In this document: piece by piece, positions 44,268 through 52,542 of the stretch
Position numbering within the stretch: the first letter of the stretch is position 1
Layout of the letters: each line of letters starts with the position of its first letter
NCBI RefSeq assembly: GCF_003001675.1
Contig: NZ_PVYW01000004.1
Location: forward strand, 186,001-250,000
DNA length: 64,000 bases
Source of the DNA: Cohnella sp. SGD-V74
GTDB taxonomy: Bacteria > Bacillota > Bacilli > Paenibacillales > Paenibacillaceae
Reading direction: 5' to 3'
The notes under the pieces: model-generated
What the model saw: the letters and a program-made list of their open reading frames with translations, nothing else
What the model was told of the DNA's origin: nothing
Database searches by the model: none
Made by a program: the position numbers and the translations under genes

Positions 44268-45116
44268 CTAGCTCAGCAGCGGGTACCTCTCACGCAGTTT
44301 TCGGCTCATGCCCGCGATGGCTTCTGCATCGAGCAGGTGCAAAGGGAAGCGTTGAAGCGGGGCCGGGGAGGCTGGCTGAGCCAGTTCCTCCAGCGCACGG
44401 ACGATCGCCGCGGAGAACTCTTCCGCGGAGGCGGGGCCGGACGGAGCCCGCTCGGTCAAGCTGGCCATCGTGTCCGGGCGAACCTCAGGGTACGCGTCCG
44501 GCGCGGCGCCGTCCGCAGCCTCATCGTAGAACGCCTTGACGAGCTCGGCTCGCTCGGCCCCCGAGCCTTCGACGAGGACGAAGGCTTGAATGATCATCGA
44601 CTTCAGCTGCCTGCGCTGCGCGATGCCGCAAAACTTCAGCCCGTCCACGCTCAGATCGTAGTCCCCGGGGCAGTAAGAGCCTGCGATCTCGCCTTTGGCG
44701 ATAGGAATGCCGTAGAAGGACAGCGCTCGGCCGATCGTCAGAAACATTTTCTCGAAGTCGACCAAATAATTCTGCGTCCGGCTTCCGTCTATCGGCAGCA
44801 CGAGCGAGACGTTCGCGACGCCGGCGTCGAGCGGAACCGCCGCTCCCCCGGAATGGCGGACGAGCACGGAGTAGCCCGTGCTCCGAAGCCGTCGGGCCGC
44901 ATCGGACGCGCCGGGCAGCCGGCCGTCTCTCGCCCCGATGGCGAAAGCGCGCGGATGCCGCCAGAGATGGCAGACCGGCGTCCCGCCGCTCCCGACCTCC
45001 CTGCCGAGCAGCTCGTCGATCGCGAAGGAATACGCGATGTCCTGTCCATGCGCAAGCTCCGCCGTCCGGTCCAGAATCCTCATTCCGTTCGTCCACGCAT
45101 ATTCGTTTTCACTCAT
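44268..45116 (-). CDS. lipL: Octanoyl-[GcvH]:protein N-octanoyltransferase
   Basis: 282 residues from the ATG at 45114-45116, preceded by GGGAGAG. Belongs to the BPL/LplA fold: RHSGGAAVPLDAGVANVSLV is the lipoate-binding loop. Cys149 in GSYCPGDYDLSVDGLKFCGI matches the catalytic Cys context of LipL rather than LipM or LplA. LipL moves octanoyl from GcvH to E2 subunits, so it depends on the gcvH encoded 38 kb upstream. It is a single gene on the minus strand between the chemoreceptor remnant and a repeat array. Confidence 0.9.
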   Translation of the reverse strand: MSENEYAWTNGMRILDRTAELAHGQDIAYSFAIDELLGREVGSGGTPVCHLWRHPRAFAIGARDGRLPGASDAARRLRSTGYSVLVRHSGGAAVPLDAGVANVSLVLPIDGSRTQNYLVDFEKMFLTIGRALSFYGIPIAKGEIAGSYCPGDYDLSVDGLKFCGIAQRRQLKSMIIQAFVLVEGSGAERAELVKAFYDEAADGAAPDAYPEVRPDTMASLTERAPSGPASAEEFSAAIVRALEELAQPASPAPLQRFPLHLLDAEAIAGMSRKLRERYPLLS

Positions 45117-45199
45117 TCGGTCCACTCTCCCGCAGGCTTCTATCGCTCAAGCATACCCGATACTTTCGCTCGGCGACAATCGTTCGGGCATTTGCCCGG

Positions 45200-45330
45200 C
45201 CTCAGCCTTATGTGGCCTTCTCCTCGACCTCAGCCTTATGTGGCCTTCTCCTCGACCTCAGCCTTATGTGGCGTTCACCCGGCCTCAGCCTTTCGGGACC
45301 TCAGCCTCTCGCAGCTTTCGCTCAGCCGCG
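45200..45330 (-). repeat. 28-bp tandem repeat array, two exact units and three degenerate
   Basis: Units start at 45200, 45228 and 45256 with CCTCAGCCTTATGTGGC; the first two are identical over 28 bp, and shorter variants follow to about 45330. Read on the minus strand each unit is CTGAGG, TCGAGGAGA, GGCCACATAAGG, which resembles the CTGAG/GGGATAATGGCCATA repeats around the transposase at 27.2-28.15 kb. There are no unique spacers. It fills the gap before the kinase gene at 45416. Confidence 0.8.
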
Positions 45331-45415
45331 TCAACCTCGCGGGGAGGTTGGGTTTCTTGCGCCGTTTCTGTTATCATGAATCGCATATCGACCATGCGCG
45401 AGGGAAGGCAACAGG

Positions 45416-47239
45416 ATGAAACTCGGGAAGCTGTACCGCAACTATTTCCGCAACAATCTGTTCGTTAAGGTGATTCTCGTGTTCGCGCTGATCGTCAACG
45501 CCACGATTATCACGTTTTCTTATTTGCTGTACCGGCTGATGTCCGCATCGGTCGCCGAGGGCGAACTGAACAACCAGAAGCAGGCGATGGACCGGGTCAA
45601 CCGCTATATCGAGCAGAAATACGATTGGCTGCAGGATACGGTGTCGGAGCTGTACCGCAACGGCGTGCTGGCGAGCAACGCGTCCTATTTTCTGAAGCAT
45701 TCCTACAACGATTACGTGCAATACATGCTGGATCAGAATTACGAAGGCGGCGGTTCGACGGACGTCTTGAATTACTTGGCCGGACGGATCGAGTCGGATT
45801 CCGATATCCAGAACGTCATCCTGTACAGCTCGCGAAAGCAGTCGATGTACGTCTACGATTCCAAAGGAACGAAGCGGCTGTACGACGTGAACGCGACCCG
45901 CTCCTACGTGCCGGAGATCATGGCTGCGGAAGGGCCGGCCGCATCCGTGCCCAACGTCTGGATCCGCAAGACGATCAACCAATGGAACCCGCAGCTGTAC
46001 GGAATGAGAATGCGCCTGAACGACAAAAACTCTCTCGAAAGCATAGGGCAACTGCTCGTCTATTTCGACGCGGGCATGGCCGGCAGAGCGCTGGAGGAGA
46101 ATCGCGCCCCGCTCAAAGGCACGATCCTCGTCCTCACGCCGGACGGGCAGGTGATGATGGATACGTCCAACCGCTACTACGGCGCGCCCTTCCCCTACAT
46201 GGAGCAAATCCAGTCCTTGAACGCCGTCGAGACGCTGGGCGAGCCGTCTTATATTTCCTCGCTGACGCAAAACAAAGCGGGCTACATCGTCGTCGGCATC
46301 GCGCCGGTCGATGAAATCGCCGAGGCTTACGCCGGACTCCGAAGGACGATCGTTCTCATTGCCGCGATCTGCATCGTCGTCGCCGTCGTCATTCCGTCGC
46401 TCGTCATCGTCAGCATCTCCAGAAGGACGAATCAGATCGTCCTGTTCATGAAGAAGGTCGAGGGCGGCAACCTGACCGCGCGCCTCCAGGATCCGCGCGA
46501 GGACGAGCTCGGGCAAATCTCGCACAGCTTTAACGAGATGCTGGACGAGCTGAACCGCCGAATCGACCGGGAGTACAAGGCGGAAATCCGCTTGAAGCAG
46601 ACGGAGCTGTCTGCGCTGCAGGCGAGAATCAAGCCGCACTTCCTGTACAACACGCTGGAGGTCATCCGGATGCGGGCGGTGTCGCGGGGAGCCGAGGACG
46701 TCGCGGAGATGATCTACAGCCTGGCCGCGCTGTTCCGCAATTCGGTCAGCGCCAATCCGGAATGCACGCTGCGCGAGGAACTGGAGATGTGCCGTCTTTA
46801 CCTGGAGCTGTTCCGCATCCGATATAAAGATAAGTTCGCGTATTCGATCGAATGCGAGCCGGAGCTGGCGGGCATCGTCGTCTTTAAGCTGCTGCTGCAG
46901 CCGCTCGTGGAAAACTATATCGTGCATGGGCTGGACCCGGAGCGCAAGGACAACGTGCTGGACATTCGGGCGTTCAGAGACGGCGGGCTGATCGTCGCGC
47001 GGCTGCGCGACAACGGCAAGGGAGTCGAGCCGGACCATTTGCAGCGCATTATAAGCGAGTTGGGTACATCGGAGGCCCCGGAAGGAAAATCGTTCGGTCT
47101 GCGCAGCGTCAACGACCGGCTGAAGCTGACGTACGGGCCGTCCTACGGAATAAGCATCGAGAGCGAGCCGGGCGAGGGCACGACGGTGACGGCGGTCTGG
47201 CCGGCGGAGAAGGAAGGGGAGGAAGCGGACGATGTATAA
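45416..47239 (+). CDS. YesM-type sensor histidine kinase of the mannoside locus
   Basis: 607 residues. Membrane helices near 17-40 and 305-328 flank an extracellular sensor. HAMP at about 328-380; His408 in RIKPHFLYNTLEVIRM; LVENYIVHGLD and RDNGKGVEPD in the ATPase domain. Overlaps its response regulator by 8 bp. Its position before an ABC importer and mannosidases makes it the likely sensor of the oligosaccharide. AAGGCAACAGG precedes the ATG. Confidence 0.93.
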   Translation: MKLGKLYRNYFRNNLFVKVILVFALIVNATIITFSYLLYRLMSASVAEGELNNQKQAMDRVNRYIEQKYDWLQDTVSELYRNGVLASNASYFLKHSYNDYVQYMLDQNYEGGGSTDVLNYLAGRIESDSDIQNVILYSSRKQSMYVYDSKGTKRLYDVNATRSYVPEIMAAEGPAASVPNVWIRKTINQWNPQLYGMRMRLNDKNSLESIGQLLVYFDAGMAGRALEENRAPLKGTILVLTPDGQVMMDTSNRYYGAPFPYMEQIQSLNAVETLGEPSYISSLTQNKAGYIVVGIAPVDEIAEAYAGLRRTIVLIAAICIVVAVVIPSLVIVSISRRTNQIVLFMKKVEGGNLTARLQDPREDELGQISHSFNEMLDELNRRIDREYKAEIRLKQTELSALQARIKPHFLYNTLEVIRMRAVSRGAEDVAEMIYSLAALFRNSVSANPECTLREELEMCRLYLELFRIRYKDKFAYSIECEPELAGIVVFKLLLQPLVENYIVHGLDPERKDNVLDIRAFRDGGLIVARLRDNGKGVEPDHLQRIISELGTSEAPEGKSFGLRSVNDRLKLTYGPSYGISIESEPGEGTTVTAVWPAEKEGEEADDV

Positions 47240-48740
47240 CGTATTGCTCGTCGACGACGAGCCGTTTATTACGGAAGGGCTGATCGACGCGGTGGATTGG
47301 TCGGCGTTCGGTCTGGAAGTCGTCGGCAGCGCGGACAACGGCAAGCGGGCGCTGGAGCTGCTGCGTCAGGTGCCGGCCGACGTTCTGATCACCGACATTT
47401 CGATGCCGGTCATGGACGGTCTTACGCTGATCCGGAAGGCCCGTGAGCTGCTTCCCGCACTGAAGGTCATCATTCTGAGCGGCTACAACGAATTCGATTA
47501 CTTAAAGGAAGGCATGCGTCTCGGCATCGAAAATTACTTGCTCAAACCGGTCAACTTCGAAGAGCTGCGCTCGACCTTGGGCGCGACGGCCGACAAGCTG
47601 AACGCCGCGAGACCGGAACGGGCTTTCGGCGAAGACGAGATCGGCATCTTGCGCGACAACGTCATGAAGCGGTGGCTGACCGGGCGCATCGGTCCCGCTG
47701 AGCTGGCGGAGAGGCTGGGGATGCTCGGCATCGGGGCGATGAAGCCGTATTCGGCGGCAGCGATCATCCGTTTCTCCGGGGACGAGGGAGATGCCTACGA
47801 GGAGACAGCGAGAGCGCTGGCCGGCGAGGAAGACGTCGTCTTATTCCGGGATACGGAAGGGGACGACGCGATCGCCGCGTTCGGCATGGACGATCCCGAG
47901 CTGGGCAGGAAGCTGGCGGAGAAGAAGCTGCTCGCGCTCGCCGAAGCCGGGGAAGGACGCATTCGCGTCGCGCTCGGCGGGGCGAAGCCGACCGCGGCGG
48001 CGGGAGAGAGCTACGAGCAGGCCCGGCGCGCGCTGCAGCTGTTCCTGATCGCGCCCGACCGCCGGTACATCGATTGCGACTCGCTGCCTTCGGCCTCCGC
48101 GATCTCGCTGCCCGAAGGCGTGCTGGAATGGGACGCCTACGCCAGAGATTTCGTCGCCAAGGACAAGCCGGAGCTGCTGCGCCGGATCGGCGCCGACTTT
48201 GCCGCCATTCGCGCCGCCGCCGATCCGATGCGCGCCAGGGGAGCCGCTGTCGAACTGATCATCCGCATGAAGCTGGAGACGGACAAGCTGAACCGGCCCG
48301 ACGCGGCCGAAGCGTACCGGAGCGCCCTCGATCTGGCCGTCGGAGCGGAGTCGCCGGGCGAGCTGGAGGAAGCGGTGACGGCCGCGGCGACGTACTCCGT
48401 CGATTCGTTCGCCGGGGAAGACATGAGCCCGGTCGTCAAGCAGGTGCTGCGGCACATTCAGGAGCATTACGCCGAGCCGATGACGCTTAAGTCGCTCGGG
48501 CAGATGTACCATATCCACCCGAACTACCTCGGTCAGCTGTTCCACAAGCAGACGGGGGAGACGTTCGCGGATTACATCAACAAGTACCGTATCGGCAAAG
48601 CGAAGGAGCTGCTGCTGGAAAGCCCGCTGAAGGTGAACGAGATCGCCCGGCAGGTCGGCTACTGGGAGATCGGTTATTTCTACAAGCAGTTCAAGAAGCA
48701 CGTCGGCATCGTTCCCAGCGAGTACAAGGGATTGATCTGA
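47232..48740 (+). CDS. YesN-type response regulator with AraC output domain
   Basis: 502 residues. Receiver with Asp9/Asp10, phospho-acceptor Asp55 in LITDISMPVMDGL and Lys in YLLKPVNFEE. A middle domain of about 250 residues, then two HTH motifs in the last 100 (MTLKSLGQMYHIHPNYLGQL; LKVNEIARQVGYWEIGYFYK). Predicted activator of the importer and glycosidase genes from 48950 on. A terminator closes the pair at 48780-48836. Confidence 0.94.
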   Translation: MYNVLLVDDEPFITEGLIDAVDWSAFGLEVVGSADNGKRALELLRQVPADVLITDISMPVMDGLTLIRKARELLPALKVIILSGYNEFDYLKEGMRLGIENYLLKPVNFEELRSTLGATADKLNAARPERAFGEDEIGILRDNVMKRWLTGRIGPAELAERLGMLGIGAMKPYSAAAIIRFSGDEGDAYEETARALAGEEDVVLFRDTEGDDAIAAFGMDDPELGRKLAEKKLLALAEAGEGRIRVALGGAKPTAAAGESYEQARRALQLFLIAPDRRYIDCDSLPSASAISLPEGVLEWDAYARDFVAKDKPELLRRIGADFAAIRAAADPMRARGAAVELIIRMKLETDKLNRPDAAEAYRSALDLAVGAESPGELEEAVTAAATYSVDSFAGEDMSPVVKQVLRHIQEHYAEPMTLKSLGQMYHIHPNYLGQLFHKQTGETFADYINKYRIGKAKELLLESPLKVNEIARQVGYWEIGYFYKQFKKHVGIVPSEYKGLI

Positions 48741-48779
48741 AGCCGGCCTCGCAATAGCGCATCATCTATAGCCATTCCA

Positions 48780-48836
48780 AGATAAACGACTCAGTCCCTG
48801 AAACTTCGACAGTTTTGGGAACGGCGTCGTTTATTT
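48780..48836 (+). terminator. Long terminator hairpin
   Basis: ATAAACGAC pairs with GTCGTTTAT, and inside it GTCCC...AAACT with AGTTTTGGGA, then a T-rich run. It separates the two-component genes from the importer. Confidence 0.85.
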
Positions 48837-48870
48837 AGTTTGTCCATGGAATCTTTGGTTTCTCGTATTT

Positions 48871-48885
48871 TTGAAAATGGTTTCA
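48871..48885 (+). promoter_or_regulatory. cre-like site (CcpA operator)
   Basis: TTGAAAATGGTTTCA matches 14 of the 15 positions of the cre consensus WTGNAANCGNWNNCW (T for C at the centre) and has symmetric TGAAA/TTTCA arms. It lies 65 bp before the binding-lipoprotein gene, so catabolite repression of the mannoside operon is likely. Confidence 0.55.
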
Positions 48886-48949
48886 TCCTTTAATATTCAA
48901 GGTGCAGTTGCAACATACTTATGCAGACAGATAAGGGAGGCCATACAAC

Positions 48950-50437
48950 ATGAGCAGCACCCGTAAGAAATTAACGTTCGGTCTGACGTCGATTCTGGCC
49001 GCTTCGCTCGTTCTCGGAGCTTGCGGCAACAACAAAGCTTCCGACAACTCCGCCGCTTCCGGCAACGGTGACAAAGGCGAGACGGTCGAGCTGAGCTGGT
49101 ACACGATCGGCACGCCGCAGAAAGACGTCGACAAGGTCATGGAAGAAGTCAGCAAGTACACGAAAGAGAAGATCGGCGCGACGGTCAAAATGACGATGAT
49201 CGACTGGGGCGACTACAACCAGAAGATGCAGGTTCTGACCGCTTCCGGGGCTTCGATGGACATTATGTTCACTGCTTCGTGGGCTTTCGACTACGTGCAG
49301 AACGCGCGCAAGGGCGCATTCGCTCCGATCGACGAGCTGCTGGACCAATACGGCAAGGGCATCAAGGAAACGCTGGACCCGGCGTTCCTGGAAGGCTCCA
49401 AGGTCGACGGCAAAAACTACGGCGTTCCGGCCAACAAGGAGCTTCCGGCTCAAGAGGTATGGCGCTTTAACAAGAACATCCTCGACGAGAACAACCTGAG
49501 CTTCGAAGGCGTCCGCACGCTGGAAAGCCTGGAGCCGCTGCTGAAGACGGTCAAGGAAAACAATCCGGACGTCATTCCGTTCCAAGTGGACAAAAACTTC
49601 ATGCCTTACGTGCCTTACGACTACTTGATCGAGAAATTCCCGCTGGCCGTCAAGCTGGACGACACGGAATACAAAGTCGTGAACGTATTCGAGACGCCGG
49701 AGATGAAGCAGGCGCTCGCGACGATGCACAAGTATTACAAAGCGGGCTACGTTCCGACCGAAGCGGCAACGCTCGAATCTTCGAGCGACGTGCAGGCGAC
49801 GGGCCTCTGGTTCGCCGACAAGGCGACGACGCAGCCGTTCGCGGACAACGTCTGGTCGACGAGCTACGGCTATCCGATCATCTCCACGCCGCAGAGCGAC
49901 GCGCTCGTGTACAACCTGTCCGTTATGGGTTCGATGCAGGCGATCTCGGCCAACTCCAAGCATAAGGAGAAGGCGATGGAGTTCCTGAACCTGCTGAACA
50001 CCGATCCGGTATTGCGCAACATGGTCGACTCCGGCATCGAAGGCACGCACTACAAGAAAGTCGACGACACGCACATGGAAAACCTGCCCGAGTCGAAAAA
50101 CTACGACATGCCGACGTTCTCTCTCGGCAACGTGATGCTGACTTACCTGAACCCGGGCGACCCGGACAACAAGTGGGAAGAGTTCAAGAGCTACAACGAC
50201 GCGGGCCAACCGGCTATCCTGCTCGGCTTTAACTTCGATCCGTCGAAGGTGTCGACGGAGATCGCGGCCGTGCAGAACGCGAAGGAAGCGTTCTGGGCTC
50301 CGCTGATGACGGGTACGGTCGATCCGGAATCGTACGTGCCGAAAGCGATCGAGAAGCTGCAAGCGGCCGGTCTGGACAAGATCATGGCCGAAGCGCAAAG
50401 CCAGCTCGACGCCTGGAAAGCCGCCAACAACAAGTAA
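48950..50437 (+). CDS. Extracellular oligosaccharide-binding lipoprotein (LplA/YtcQ type)
   Basis: 495 residues. Signal peptide with lipobox LGAC, Cys25. The fold is the larger family 1 binding protein common in Paenibacillaceae (TVELSWYTIGTPQKDVDKVM, SWAFDYVQNARKGAFAPIDEL, GKNYGVPANKELPAQ, DALVYNLSVMG). It pairs with the LplB/LplC-type permeases downstream. GGGAGG precedes the ATG. A perfect hairpin directly behind it (50449-50479) probably lets the lipoprotein be made in excess over the permeases. Confidence 0.94.
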   Translation: MSSTRKKLTFGLTSILAASLVLGACGNNKASDNSAASGNGDKGETVELSWYTIGTPQKDVDKVMEEVSKYTKEKIGATVKMTMIDWGDYNQKMQVLTASGASMDIMFTASWAFDYVQNARKGAFAPIDELLDQYGKGIKETLDPAFLEGSKVDGKNYGVPANKELPAQEVWRFNKNILDENNLSFEGVRTLESLEPLLKTVKENNPDVIPFQVDKNFMPYVPYDYLIEKFPLAVKLDDTEYKVVNVFETPEMKQALATMHKYYKAGYVPTEAATLESSSDVQATGLWFADKATTQPFADNVWSTSYGYPIISTPQSDALVYNLSVMGSMQAISANSKHKEKAMEFLNLLNTDPVLRNMVDSGIEGTHYKKVDDTHMENLPESKNYDMPTFSLGNVMLTYLNPGDPDNKWEEFKSYNDAGQPAILLGFNFDPSKVSTEIAAVQNAKEAFWAPLMTGTVDPESYVPKAIEKLQAAGLDKIMAEAQSQLDAWKAANNK

Positions 50438-50448
50438 AAATCAATAGC

Positions 50449-50479
50449 GCGGGCGAATGATCGGCATTCGCCCGCTTTT
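50449..50479 (+). terminator. Intra-operon terminator or attenuator
   Basis: Perfect 11-bp stem GCGGGCGAATG/CATTCGCCCGC with a five-base loop and TTTT. Lies between the binding protein and permease genes. Confidence 0.85.
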
Positions 50480-50485
50480 CACAGT

Positions 50486-50580
50486 GATTCAGAAAGTATA
50501 AAATTCGCTATCCTTTTCTGAATCACCTCCGACAAAAACTCAATTTTGCGTCTGGAGGACGTCAAAGGCGTTTTTGCTTG
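50486..50580 (+). repeat. 95-bp intergenic element, copy B
   Basis: About 80% identical to 27088-27184. Its first part forms a clean hairpin (GATTCAGAAA with TTTCTGAATC), and the 3' end keeps the two overlapping alternative stems of copy A, with a C-to-T change that preserves pairing through G-U. It lies 43 bp ahead of the permease start. Confidence 0.7.
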
Positions 50581-50622
50581 ATTAGGCTTGTCTTGCATTT
50601 CACAGCGCAAGGGGGATTGTTC

Positions 50623-51558
50623 ATGAAAGCCTTAGGGCGCCATCTGAAAGATATTAACCGCAACAAGGCCATGCTGCTGATGGTTCTTCCCGCCAGCCTA
50701 TGGTTCATCTGTTTTTCTTATTTGCCTATGCTCGGAACGATCATTTCGTTTAAGGAGTATCGTTTTAGCGGCAGCTTCCTGTCGAGCATCATCAACAGCA
50801 AGTGGGTCGGCTTCGACAACTTCAAGTTCCTGTTCCGCACCGACGACGCTTATATTATTACGCGCAATACGATTCTCTATAACGCCGTCTTCATCTTCAT
50901 CGGCCTCGTGCTGGCCGTGGCGATGGCGATCGTGCTGTCCGAAATCGCAAACAAAAGACTGGCGAAATGGTACCAGACGGGGATGTTCATGCCGTACTTC
51001 CTGTCGTGGGTCATCGTCGGCTATTTCGTATATAGCTTCCTCAGCTACGACCGCGGCATGATCAACAAGATCGCCGTCACTCTGGGGGCGGATCCGACGC
51101 AGTGGTATTCCGAGCCGAAATATTGGCCGCTGATTATCGTGCTCGTCTTCCTGTGGAAATCGCTCGGCTATAACAGCGTCATCTATCTGGCCGCCATCAT
51201 GGGCATCGACAAGTCGCTGTACGAAGCGGCGATGATCGACGGGGCGAACAAATGGCAGCAAATCCGCAACATTACGCTCCCGATGCTCACCCCTCTGATG
51301 ACGATCCTGACGCTGCTGGCGATCGGCCGCATTTTCTACGCCGACTTCGGTTTGTTCTATCAGGTAACCCGGGATTCCGGCACACTGTATTCGGTCACGA
51401 ACGTTATCGACACTTACGTGTACCGCGGCCTGAAGACGACCGGGGAGATCGGCATGAGCACCGCGGCGGGCCTGTACCAATCGTTCGTCGGCTTCGTGCT
51501 CGTCATTACTTCCAACTATATTGTCCGCAGATTCAACAAGGACAACGCGCTCTTCTAA
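50623..51558 (+). CDS. Oligosaccharide ABC transporter permease, LplB/YteP type
   Basis: 311 residues from the ATG at 50623 (AAGGGGGA 7 nt upstream; a longer frame starting at 50578 runs through the repeat). Six helices; N-terminal NRNKAMLLMVLPASLWFICF and the EAA loop SLYEAAMIDGANKWQQIRNI are typical. Forms the channel with the next gene; the ATPase would come from elsewhere. Confidence 0.93.
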   Translation: MKALGRHLKDINRNKAMLLMVLPASLWFICFSYLPMLGTIISFKEYRFSGSFLSSIINSKWVGFDNFKFLFRTDDAYIITRNTILYNAVFIFIGLVLAVAMAIVLSEIANKRLAKWYQTGMFMPYFLSWVIVGYFVYSFLSYDRGMINKIAVTLGADPTQWYSEPKYWPLIIVLVFLWKSLGYNSVIYLAAIMGIDKSLYEAAMIDGANKWQQIRNITLPMLTPLMTILTLLAIGRIFYADFGLFYQVTRDSGTLYSVTNVIDTYVYRGLKTTGEIGMSTAAGLYQSFVGFVLVITSNYIVRRFNKDNALF

Positions 51559-51582
51559 TCTCTGCAGAAAGGAGCAACCCTC

Positions 51583-52497
51583 ATGGCCTCTTTGGCGAAA
51601 TCGCGCGACTTTCACCGGCTTTCCCCGGTCTGGAACGTCACGTTTAATCTGATCGCGGGCTTGTTCTCGCTGGCTTGCGTATTCCCGTTCCTGTTCGTCA
51701 TGATCTTGTCGTTCACCGACGAGAAGACGCTGGCGCGCAACGGCTATTCTCTGTTTCCGGAGAAATGGAGCTTGGCCGCGTACGAATATATTTTCAAGGC
51801 GGGCGATCAGCTGCTTCGTTCCTACGGGGTGACGATTTTCGTTACGGTCGTCGGCACGGCGCTCAGCCTGATCTTCATCTCGCTGTTCGCTTACGCCATC
51901 TCGCGTAAAAGCTTCAAATACCGGACTTATTTCGCTTTCTTCGCCTTTTTCACGATGCTGTTCAACGGGGGACTCGTCCCTACCTATATCGTTACGACCA
52001 AGCTGCTCGGCTTGCAAAATTCCATCTGGGCGCTTATACTGCCGCTGACGGTTAACGCTTTCTACATTATGATCATGCGGACGTTCTTCTCCACGATGAT
52101 TCCGGACGCAATTATCGAATCCGGCAAAATCGACGGCGCGGGCGAGTTCGGCATCTTCTTCCGGCTGGTCATTCCGCTGGCGCTGCCGGGCCTGGCCACG
52201 ATCGCTCTGTTCAGTACGCTGGGCTACTGGAACGACTGGTTTAACGCTTTGCTCTACATCGAGGATCCGAGCATCGTGCCTTTGCAGTCGATGCTGATGC
52301 GGATCGAGAACAGCATGCAGTTCATTTTGCAGAATACGAACAATCCGTCCCTTGGCATGGGGGTGCTGCAGTCGATGCCGCAGGATACGTCGCGGATGGC
52401 GATGGTCGTGCTGGCGACCGGACCGATCGTGCTGGCCTATCCGTTCTTCCAGCGCTACTTCATTCAAGGCTTAACCGTCGGCGCCGTGAAGGAATAA
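51583..52497 (+). CDS. Oligosaccharide ABC transporter permease, LplC/YtcP type
   Basis: 304 residues. Six helices, first at about 23-45. FFSTMIPDAIIESGKIDGAG is the EAA-type loop and the C-terminus YPFFQRYFIQGLTVGAVKE is diagnostic for the LplC/YtcP subunit. 24 bp behind its partner with AAAGGAG. Confidence 0.94.
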   Translation: MASLAKSRDFHRLSPVWNVTFNLIAGLFSLACVFPFLFVMILSFTDEKTLARNGYSLFPEKWSLAAYEYIFKAGDQLLRSYGVTIFVTVVGTALSLIFISLFAYAISRKSFKYRTYFAFFAFFTMLFNGGLVPTYIVTTKLLGLQNSIWALILPLTVNAFYIMIMRTFFSTMIPDAIIESGKIDGAGEFGIFFRLVIPLALPGLATIALFSTLGYWNDWFNALLYIEDPSIVPLQSMLMRIENSMQFILQNTNNPSLGMGVLQSMPQDTSRMAMVVLATGPIVLAYPFFQRYFIQGLTVGAVKE

Positions 52498-52542
52498 CGG
52501 GGCTTCGCGCAGAATCGATAACGCTATGGAGGGATTCATACA

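Noticed and set aside
45200..45330. CRISPR array
   Set aside because: Units abut without unique spacers and degrade quickly; no cas genes nearby.
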